Below are positions 5,818 to 11,330 of a stretch of 11,330 nt of DNA, piece after piece. Each line of letters starts with the position of its first letter. Position 1 is the stretch's first letter. Below the pieces are notes generated by a model that worked only from the letters and a program-made list of their open reading frames with translations, ran no database searches and was not told the origin of the DNA. Where the stretch lies: assembly GCA_013336365.1 (NCBI GenBank), contig JAAXTT010000036.1, forward strand, positions 1-11,330, written 5' to 3'. The position numbers were made by a program, and so were the translations under genes. The DNA is from Peptococcaceae bacterium (GTDB lineage: Bacteria; Bacillota; Desulfotomaculia; Desulfotomaculales; Desulfocucumaceae).

Positions 5818-6663
5818 ATGCAAATATTTAAAGGCAAGCATGAAATTCGTGATTTTATAAGTAAATGCAAAGCACTGGGAAAAAGAGTGGGCTTTGTACC
5901 TACAATGGGTTATTTGCATCAAGGACATTTGTCACTGATGCAAACAGCTACCAAGGATTGCGAGGTTGTTGTGGCCAGCATTTTTGTAAATCCTACCCAA
6001 TTTGGGCCAAAGGAGGATTTTTCAGAATATCCCAGGGATTTTGTCAAGGATTGCCGATTACTTGAGGCCCAGGGTGTAGATGCCCTTTTTTATCCTGAGG
6101 TCCAGGAAATGTATGGGGATGATTTTTCTACTTGGGTAGAGGTTTCCGGTCTAGGTGACAGCCTTTGTGGCAAGTCAAGACCGGGACATTTTAGAGGTGT
6201 AGCGACTGTTGTAACTAAGCTTTTCAATATAATACAACCGGACAGTGCCTATTTTGGGCAGAAGGATGCCCAGCAGAGCCTTGTTATTAAGCGGATGGCC
6301 CAGGATCTTGATTTGCCGGTTAAGGTTGTAATTGTTCCAACAGTGAGAGAAAAAGATGGCCTTGCAATGAGCTCAAGAAATGTATACCTGACTCCTGAAC
6401 AAAGAGCTGTGGCGCCAGTGCTTTACAGTTCCTTGCAAAAAGCCGAACAGATGGTAGCAGAGGGAGAAAGAGAGATAAAAAAACTGGAAAGTATGGTAAT
6501 AGATGAGTTGGCTAAGCATAAAGACGCGGAGATTGATTATGTTGAAATAAGATCTTTGCCAAACCTGGAAAAATCAGACAGGCTGGAATCTTTTTCACTT
6601 ATGGCATTAGCAGTAAGGTTTGGGCAAACCAGGCTTATTGATAACATTATTCTGGAGGTATGA
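5818..6663 (+). CDS. panC: Pantothenate synthetase (pantoate--beta-alanine ligase)
   Basis: PanC adenylates pantoate with ATP and joins it to beta-alanine to make pantothenate, the CoA precursor. The 281-residue length is normal. The nucleotidyltransferase signature appears as PTMGYLHQGHLSL (28-40) with the HxGH histidines at 34 and 37. FVNPTQFGPKED (56-67), FGQKDAQQ (146-153) and AMSSRN (183-188, the KMSKS-like segment) complete the ATP and pantoate sites. ATG 5818 is preceded by GGAGGG (5806-5811) at six bases. It is the first gene of the operon, behind the pan-type leader. Its end overlaps the panD SD, so panC and panD are probably translationally coupled. panB is not adjacent. Confidence 0.97.
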   Translation: MQIFKGKHEIRDFISKCKALGKRVGFVPTMGYLHQGHLSLMQTATKDCEVVVASIFVNPTQFGPKEDFSEYPRDFVKDCRLLEAQGVDALFYPEVQEMYGDDFSTWVEVSGLGDSLCGKSRPGHFRGVATVVTKLFNIIQPDSAYFGQKDAQQSLVIKRMAQDLDLPVKVVIVPTVREKDGLAMSSRNVYLTPEQRAVAPVLYSSLQKAEQMVAEGEREIKKLESMVIDELAKHKDAEIDYVEIRSLPNLEKSDRLESFSLMALAVRFGQTRLIDNIILEV

Positions 6664-6666
6664 AGT

Positions 6667-7047
6667 GTGTTTCTCACAATGTTTAAATCTAAAATACACC
6701 GGGCCAGTATTACAGAGGCCAATTTGAATTATATGGGCAGTATTACCATTGATGAGAAGTTGATGGAGGCTGCACATCTGATTCCAAATGAAAAGGTTCA
6801 GGTTGTAAATGTTAATAATGGGGCGAGACTGGAAACCTATGCTATACCAGGTAAGGCAGGATCCGGAATAATTTGTCTGAATGGTGCTGCTGCTCGCCAT
6901 GCCTGCGAGGGGGACAGTGTGATAATAATTTCCTACGCCTTAATGTCAAAAGAGGAAGCTGCATCACATAAACCAAAGGTTGTATTGGTTGACGAAAAAA
7001 ATAACCTTGTTGAAATACGACAGGGTGAGAGGCACGGAGATATATAA
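6667..7047 (+). CDS. panD: Aspartate 1-decarboxylase proenzyme
   Basis: PanD decarboxylates L-aspartate to beta-alanine, the second PanC substrate. It is a pyruvoyl enzyme made by self-cleavage between Gly24 and Ser25, here in YMGSITID. Lys9, Tyr22, Arg54 and Tyr58, all recalled as active-site residues of the E. coli enzyme, occur at the same positions, as does NGAAAR (72-77). The protein has 126 residues. The start is GTG 6667, giving MFLTMFKSKIHRA, which matches the usual MFRTM opening; GGAGGT (6654-6659) lies seven bases upstream, inside the end of panC. Only three bases separate the panC stop from this GTG. Confidence 0.97.
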   Translation: MFLTMFKSKIHRASITEANLNYMGSITIDEKLMEAAHLIPNEKVQVVNVNNGARLETYAIPGKAGSGIICLNGAAARHACEGDSVIIISYALMSKEEAASHKPKVVLVDEKNNLVEIRQGERHGDI

Positions 7048-7049
7048 TT

Positions 7050-7967
7050 ATGGAGAACAACAGCCAGCTTGTAAACAAGATAAATCAGCTTAAAGAACAG
7101 AGAAATGCTATAATACTCAGTCATTACTATCAGAGACCGGAAATACAGGAAGTAGCTGATTTTGTCGGGGATTCCCTAGAATTGGCCAAAAAGGCTGCAG
7201 TTACCGAGGCTGAGGTAATAGTTTTCTGCGGGGTTCATTTTATGGCTGAAAGTGCAAAAATTCTTTCTCCGGACAAAATTGTTCTTTTACCTGATTTACA
7301 GGCAGGCTGTCCTATGGCTGATATGGTTGACTTAGAGTCACTTAAGGCAAAAAAAGCGCAAATGCCCGGAGCTGTGGTGGTCTGTTATGTCAATACCAGT
7401 GCTGAGGTTAAGTCAGAGTCCGATATTGCCTGTACCTCAGCCAATGCTGTAAAGATAATCGATTCAATACCAAAAGATCAGCCAATTCTTTTTATCCCGG
7501 ATAAGAATTTGGGTAGCTACGTTGCAGCTAAGGCAAATCGGGATAATGTAACGGTATGGCAAGGCTTTTGCAATACTCATGATCAGTTGACCAAGAGTCA
7601 GTTGTTAAGGGTTAAGGAGGAGCATCCCCAGGGAGTGGTTTTAGTTCACCCGGAATGTCGTCCGGATATTGTTGAGATGGCTGATGTTGTCGCCAGCACA
7701 GCAGGAATGCTTAAATATGCCGAGGAAAGTCAAGACAAGGAATTTATTGTTTGCACAGAAGTAGGGATACTTCATCAATTTAAAAAGAGGTGTCCCGAAA
7801 AGAAATTCCACATCGCTTCTGAGAAAATGTTTTGCCCAAACATGAAAAAAACAACGCTGGAAAAGGTATATAATGCATTATTGGCTATGGAGCCGAGGAT
7901 TAATGTTTCGGAGGATATCCGTAAAAAGGCACTGAAGTCCCTAGAGCTGATGATTAAAATAGTATAG
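7050..7967 (+). CDS. nadA: Quinolinate synthase, 4Fe-4S enzyme
   Basis: NadA condenses iminoaspartate with dihydroxyacetone phosphate to form quinolinate in de novo NAD synthesis. The protein has 305 residues, the short archaeal/clostridial form. The three cluster cysteines are Cys87 (DLQAGCPMAD), Cys174 (WQGFCNTHD) and Cys262 (KMFCPNMKKTT), with spacing close to that recalled for the Pyrococcus enzyme (83, 170, 256). LSHYYQRPEIQEVADFVGDS (23-42) and VHPECRPDIV (199-208) supply substrate-binding His, Tyr, Ser and Glu residues. ATG 7050 lies two bases after the panD stop, with GGAG at 7036-7039. An oxygen-sensitive cluster fits an anaerobe, although NadA also occurs in aerobes. Confidence 0.97.
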   Translation: MENNSQLVNKINQLKEQRNAIILSHYYQRPEIQEVADFVGDSLELAKKAAVTEAEVIVFCGVHFMAESAKILSPDKIVLLPDLQAGCPMADMVDLESLKAKKAQMPGAVVVCYVNTSAEVKSESDIACTSANAVKIIDSIPKDQPILFIPDKNLGSYVAAKANRDNVTVWQGFCNTHDQLTKSQLLRVKEEHPQGVVLVHPECRPDIVEMADVVASTAGMLKYAEESQDKEFIVCTEVGILHQFKKRCPEKKFHIASEKMFCPNMKKTTLEKVYNALLAMEPRINVSEDIRKKALKSLELMIKIV

Positions 7968-7975
7968 CTTATGGC

Positions 7976-7981
7976 AGGAGG
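7976..7981 (+). promoter_or_regulatory. SD that places the nadB start at TTG 7989
   Basis: AGGAGG is seven bases before an in-frame TTG at 7989. The in-frame ATG at 7971 lies upstream of this SD and has no SD of its own, so translation most likely begins at TTG. Confidence 0.75.
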
Positions 7982-7988
7982 AAAACAG

Positions 7989-9569
7989 TTGGAATCTGAT
8001 TTTCTTGTGAATTTTGATACCACCGGGCTTGTTGAGGAGCAGGTGGATTATATTATTTTGGGCAGTGGGATTGCGGGTCTTTATACTGCACTGACAGTCA
8101 GCAAGCAGGGAAAAAATGCAGTGGTCATAACAAAACAGGATATTGATGACAGCAATACTGACAAGGCTCAAGGAGGAATTGCCGCTGCCTTGGATACCAC
8201 TGATTCACCGGAGCTACACTATAATGATACCTTGATGGCCGGAGACGGCTTATGTGATCAGGATGCTGTCAGCATTCTAGTTAATGAGGGTCCGGACAGA
8301 GTAATTGATTTAATTGAATTGGGTACTCAGTTTGACTATAAGGATGGGGAGCTGGCGTTTGCCAGAGAGGGTGCCCACAGTCGCAGAAGGATTCTCCATG
8401 CCAGTGGAGATGCCACCGGTGCAGAAATTCAGAGAATACTATCTAAGAGAGTAAGAGAAGACAGCAAGGTTAAGATTTTAAAAAGACATATGGCAGTGGA
8501 CCTTTTAATTCATGAAAATATTTGCTATGGAGTTTTAGTATATTGTCACGACACCGGTATAATGAAGGTTTTTCGAAGCTCAGCAGTAATTTTGGCAACC
8601 GGCGGACTTGGTATGTTATATAAATATAACACAAATCCTGAGGTTGCTACCGGTGATGGGCTGGCAATGGCCTACAGAGCAGGGGCGGAAATGATGGATA
8701 TGGAATTTATTCAGTTTCACCCCACAGTGCTCAGCTTGCCCGGGGCTCCAAGATTTTTGATTTCAGAAGCAGTAAGAGGTGAAGGGGCATATTTGAGGAA
8801 CCGCTTTGGAGAACGCTTTATGCCGGGGTATCATGAGCTGGCTGAGCTTGCTCCCAGAGATATAGTTGTTAGGGCTATACTTACAGAGCTGGCAAATACT
8901 GCATCAGAAAAAGTTTTTTTAGATCTTTCCCATTTACCTGCAAATCTGATTAAAGAGAGGTTCCCCACAATCGGAAGAACCTGTGCCAGGTATGGTCTTG
9001 ATATTGCCAAGGATCTTGTGCCTGTAGCACCGGCAGCTCATTATATGATGGGGGGAGTTAAGACCAATCTGAATGGGGAGACCAGTGTGAATGGTCTTTA
9101 TGCTTGTGGAGAGGTTGCTTGTGTTGGTGTTCATGGGGCAAATCGTTTGGCCAGTAATTCCTTGCTTGATGGCTTGGTTTTTGGTAAACGGATTGTTGAT
9201 TATGTAGAAACACATAGATTGGACAACACCCCAGATAAAAATGAGTTTTCCTGCACGAAGCTTAAATCTGAACCAGTGGATTATGAAAGAATATTCTTAG
9301 AGCTTGGAAATATAATGAACAAATATGTAGGTGCAGTAAGAACTGAGCAGGGTCTTGCCAAAGCCTTGTCCTTCTTTAGTTCTTATGATTGGCTGAAGGA
9401 AATTCAGGCCCCGGATTTAAGGGCAATGGAGGTAAAAAATCTATTGGAGGTTGGGGCTCTAATCGCACATTTTGCCATAACCCGAACTGAGAGTAGGGGC
9501 AGTCATTATAGATTGGATTATCCACAGTCGTTGGAACACTGGAGAAAACATGTTATACTGAAAAAATAA
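7989..9569 (+). CDS. nadB: L-aspartate oxidase
   Basis: NadB is an FAD flavoenzyme that oxidises L-aspartate to iminoaspartate, which NadA uses. From TTG 7989 the protein has 526 residues. Motifs: dinucleotide-binding LGSGIAG (24-30), TDKAQGGIAAAL (57-68), EGAHSRRRILHASGDATG (127-144), IQFHPT (241-246), EAVRGEGAYL (260-269) with the substrate-binding Arg263, HYMMGGV (351-357), and HGANRLASNSLL (382-393) with Arg386. The last ~90 residues form the helical C-terminal domain shared with succinate dehydrogenase and fumarate reductase flavoproteins, but the HSRRR and HGANR motifs favour NadB, as does the position between nadA and nadC. An ATG at 7971 would add six residues but lies upstream of the SD. 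Confidence 0.96.
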   Translation: MESDFLVNFDTTGLVEEQVDYIILGSGIAGLYTALTVSKQGKNAVVITKQDIDDSNTDKAQGGIAAALDTTDSPELHYNDTLMAGDGLCDQDAVSILVNEGPDRVIDLIELGTQFDYKDGELAFAREGAHSRRRILHASGDATGAEIQRILSKRVREDSKVKILKRHMAVDLLIHENICYGVLVYCHDTGIMKVFRSSAVILATGGLGMLYKYNTNPEVATGDGLAMAYRAGAEMMDMEFIQFHPTVLSLPGAPRFLISEAVRGEGAYLRNRFGERFMPGYHELAELAPRDIVVRAILTELANTASEKVFLDLSHLPANLIKERFPTIGRTCARYGLDIAKDLVPVAPAAHYMMGGVKTNLNGETSVNGLYACGEVACVGVHGANRLASNSLLDGLVFGKRIVDYVETHRLDNTPDKNEFSCTKLKSEPVDYERIFLELGNIMNKYVGAVRTEQGLAKALSFFSSYDWLKEIQAPDLRAMEVKNLLEVGALIAHFAITRTESRGSHYRLDYPQSLEHWRKHVILKK

Positions 9570-9582
9570 TTATTATGCAACC

Positions 9583-9589
9583 GGGAGGT
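9583..9589 (+). promoter_or_regulatory. SD that places the nadC start at TTG 9596
   Basis: GGGAGGT is six bases before an in-frame TTG (9596). The in-frame ATG at 9575 precedes it and follows an A/T stretch without an SD. Confidence 0.75.
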
Positions 9590-9595
9590 TGGAAA

Positions 9596-10483
9596 TTGAT
9601 AGGTATTGATTCTTTGCTATTGAAAGAAATTATTACAAGAGCACTTAATGAGGATATTGGGACCGGTGATATAACGACTCAAAGCATAATACCTGAGAAT
9701 TATGTTACAACAGGGTTTATTCAGGCAAAGGAAAAAGGTGTTGTGGCGGGGCTTGAAGTTGCTAGGGAGGTTTTTTGGCGGCTTTGTCCGGACATTTTTT
9801 TTCAGCCCAGAGTAAAGGATGGAGACCAGGTGGAAGCAGATCAGATATTGGCAAGAGTTGAAGGCGATGCCAGGTCAATTTTGACCGGAGAGAGAGTGGC
9901 CCTCAATTTTCTTCAGAGGATGTCGGGCATTTCTACCCATACTGCTTATTTGGTCAGCTTGATTAAAGACAATAACGCCAAGCTTGTGGACACCAGAAAA
10001 ACAACTCCCGGATTGAGGGTTTTTGAAAAATATTCTGTCAGAATCGGGGGAGGCTTTAATCATAGGTTTGGTTTATATGATGCGATATTAATCAAGGACA
10101 ATCATATAAAGGTATCAGGAAGTGTAACTGCAGCTATTACCAGTGCCAGAGCAATGGCGCCTTTCTCCATGGGGATAGAGGTTGAAGTAGAAACCCTGGA
10201 ATATTTGGAAGAGGCAATAACTGCCGGAGCTAATATTGTTATGCTTGACAATATGAGTTATGAAACTATGAAAAAGGCTGTTGAATTGGCAGCAGGAAGA
10301 GTTTTGCTGGAGGCATCGGGAGGAATAAATGAGGAGACCATTCAGGCAGTTGCCAAGACAGGAGTAGATTTTATTTCGGTGGGAAGTCTTACTCATCACA
10401 TTAAATCCCTGGACATAAGCTTGGATATTGGTGAAGTTAAACCCATGACAAGTCTAAAATTTCGACCTGATGAAAATGATTAG
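9596..10483 (+). CDS. nadC: Nicotinate-nucleotide pyrophosphorylase (quinolinate phosphoribosyltransferase)
   Basis: NadC converts quinolinate and PRPP to nicotinate mononucleotide, CO2 and pyrophosphate, the step shared by all de novo NAD routes. From TTG 9596 the protein has 295 residues and opens with the usual ALNEDIGTGDITT (16-28). Further motifs: GERVALNFLQRMSGIST (98-114), DTRKTTPGLR (132-141), GGGFNHRFGL (151-160), IKDNH (166-170), EVEVET (195-200), MLDN (216-219), EASGGI (239-244) and SVGSLTH (261-267), which together build the quinolinate and phosphoribosyl sites. It is the last gene of the operon, 26 bases after nadB by this start, and is followed by a terminator at 10542. Confidence 0.96.
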   Translation: MIGIDSLLLKEIITRALNEDIGTGDITTQSIIPENYVTTGFIQAKEKGVVAGLEVAREVFWRLCPDIFFQPRVKDGDQVEADQILARVEGDARSILTGERVALNFLQRMSGISTHTAYLVSLIKDNNAKLVDTRKTTPGLRVFEKYSVRIGGGFNHRFGLYDAILIKDNHIKVSGSVTAAITSARAMAPFSMGIEVEVETLEYLEEAITAGANIVMLDNMSYETMKKAVELAAGRVLLEASGGINEETIQAVAKTGVDFISVGSLTHHIKSLDISLDIGEVKPMTSLKFRPDEND

Positions 10484-10541
10484 GTAATAAACTTATAAAT
10501 CTAGAAGTTGCATTAAAAAGTAATAGTCCTTAGTTTGATTT

Positions 10542-10562
10542 TCGCCCTTTGGGCGATTTTTT
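10542..10562 (+). terminator. Rho-independent terminator of the pan-nad operon
   Basis: TCGCCC (10542-10547) pairs with GGGCGA (10551-10556) around a TTT loop, followed by six T residues. It lies about 58 bases after the nadC stop and just before the birA control region. Confidence 0.88.
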
Positions 10563-10568
10563 CATTCC

Positions 10569-10604
10569 TATTGTTAACTGATATTTGTTTGCTGGTTGAC
10601 AATA
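10569..10604 (+). promoter_or_regulatory. Putative BirA (biotin) operator
   Basis: TATTGTTAAC (10569-10578) and GTTGACAATA (10595-10604) form an inverted repeat of ten-base arms with one mismatch and a 16-base spacer. The half-site TTGTTAAC and its wide spacing match what I recall of BirA operators in Firmicutes, such as the one in front of the Bacillus subtilis biotin operon. The right arm overlaps the -35 box of the birA promoter, as expected for a repressor site. Confidence 0.65.
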
Positions 10605-10624
10605 ATCGGTTGGTAAATTAAGAT
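10596..10624 (+). promoter_or_regulatory. Promoter of birA
   Basis: TTGACA (10596-10601), a perfect -35, is followed after 17 bases by TAAGAT (10619-10624), a 4/6 match to the -10. Transcription is expected from about 10631. The -35 box is embedded in the putative BirA operator. Confidence 0.6.
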
Positions 10625-10670
10625 TTAGAGATTGATATTTATTGATCTAAGGGCGGGCAAATTTTTATAT

Positions 10671-10678
10671 GGTGGGGA
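10671..10678 (+). promoter_or_regulatory. SD that places the birA start at TTG 10684
   Basis: GGTGGGGA lies five bases before an in-frame TTG at 10684. The in-frame ATG at 10669 and GTG at 10672 overlap or precede this SD. A weaker GGGCGGG (10651-10657) could serve the ATG, so the choice is less certain than for nadB and nadC. Confidence 0.55.
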
Positions 10679-10683
10679 TTTTA

Positions 10684-11330
10684 TTGAAAAAGGATTTGAT
10701 TCTGGAGCTTTTGAGAACATCTGCCGGAGAGTTTTTATCCGGAGAAAAAATATCTAAAAAAATTGGTATTTCAAGAACTGCTGTATGGAAGCATATTACT
10801 GCTTTGCGTCAGGAAGGCTATTCAATTGAGGCTATGCCAAAAATTGGCTATCGTTTATTGGATATTCCTGACCGGTTATATCCTGAGGAAATCAGAGATA
10901 ATTTGACGACAGTGAGTCTTGGTAGAAACATTTACTATTTTAAGACTGTCCAATCCACTAATCAAGAGGCAAGAAGACTAGCACAGGAAGGGGTTCCTCA
11001 TGGTGCCCTGATTATTGCAGAAGAACAGACTGGGGGCAAGGGTAGATTTGGCAGGGTATGGTTTTCCCCTAAAACCCTTGGAATATGGGCAAGCTTAGTT
11101 CTTCGTCCGGAAATAAGTCCCGAGAACGCACCTCCGGTTACTATGCTTGCCGCTGTTGCTGTTGCGGTGGCAGTTGAAAATATAACAGGCATAGCCCTTG
11201 GTATAAAATGGCCCAATGATTTGTTATATGAAAATAAAAAAGCATGTGGAATTTTGACAGAAATGAATGGAGAGATGGACAAAGTCAATTTTCTCATCCT
11301 GGGCTTGGGAATTAATGTTAATTTGATGAA
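10684..11330 (+). CDS. birA: Bifunctional biotin--[acetyl-CoA-carboxylase] ligase and biotin operon repressor, 3'-truncated
   Basis: BirA makes biotinyl-AMP and attaches biotin to carboxylase carrier domains; with its N-terminal DNA-binding domain it also represses biotin genes. The open frame runs to the window end, giving 215 residues from TTG 10684, with about 110 residues missing by comparison with the usual 320-330. Residues 1-60 form a winged helix-turn-helix (GEKISKKIGISRTAVWKHIT at 20-39, GYRLL at 55-59), so it belongs to the regulatory class. The ligase domain shows QSTNQEA (90-96), the biotin-binding loop EEQTGGKGRFGRVW (113-126), KWPNDLLY (175-182), CGILTE (188-193) and GLGINVN (207-213). 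It has its own promoter and a probable BirA operator upstream, suggesting autoregulation. Confidence 0.95.
   Translation, partial: MKKDLILELLRTSAGEFLSGEKISKKIGISRTAVWKHITALRQEGYSIEAMPKIGYRLLDIPDRLYPEEIRDNLTTVSLGRNIYYFKTVQSTNQEARRLAQEGVPHGALIIAEEQTGGKGRFGRVWFSPKTLGIWASLVLRPEISPENAPPVTMLAAVAVAVAVENITGIALGIKWPNDLLYENKKACGILTEMNGEMDKVNFLILGLGINVNLM

Noticed and set aside
10998..11297. Minus-strand reading frame of 99 codons near the window end
   Set aside because: It is antisense to birA, whose ligase motifs occupy this stretch, and it has no recognisable features.

Overview
The window is an AT-rich, densely packed bacterial chromosomal segment of housekeeping cofactor genes. It most likely comes from an anaerobic Firmicute of the class Clostridia (Peptococcaceae/Syntrophomonadales-like). 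Supporting points are the Shine-Dalgarno (SD) sequences before most genes, frequent TTG starts, a DHPS with the N-terminal extension I associate with Clostridia, a formate-THF ligase of the long form I recall from sulfate reducers, and the panC-panD-nadA-nadB-nadC-birA order. The genus cannot be fixed from the sequence alone. No mobile element, CRISPR array, rRNA or tRNA was seen.

Layout. (1) 1-500: 3' part of ndk, closed by an intrinsic terminator. (2) 566-2380: fhs as a single gene with its own terminator. (3) 2382-4558: folP-folB-folK behind a promoter with a perfect TATAAT box. The folP coding frame appears to continue upstream of any ordinary start codon. (4) 4572-5537, minus strand: a BASS/SBF-family membrane transporter, convergent with folK and divergent from panC. 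(5) 5594-10562: a panC-panD-nadA-nadB-nadC operon. Its leader RNA carries two tandem hairpins with the same two bulged adenines, matching what I remember of the 'pan' RNA motif, followed by an intrinsic terminator just before panC. The operon ends at a clean terminator after nadC. (6) 10569-11330: a BirA-type operator overlapping the promoter of birA, then a 3'-truncated birA.

How the genes fit together. ndk serves nucleotide metabolism. fhs loads formate onto tetrahydrofolate, and folP, folB and folK carry out three consecutive or linked steps that make the folate. panD decarboxylates aspartate to beta-alanine and panC joins it to pantoate, while nadB oxidises aspartate and nadA/nadC take it to nicotinate mononucleotide, so the operon joins the two aspartate-consuming routes to CoA and NAD. 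panB and panE (the pantoate source) are not in the window, and the divergent BASS transporter is a candidate pantoate or ketopantoate importer. birA attaches biotin and probably represses itself.

Most interesting signals: the tandem pan-type hairpins with a possible terminator/antiterminator switch; the putative BirA operator in front of birA; the transporter beside panC; and start-codon oddities (possible AUA start of folP, and three genes where an in-frame ATG sits just upstream of the SD of a TTG start).
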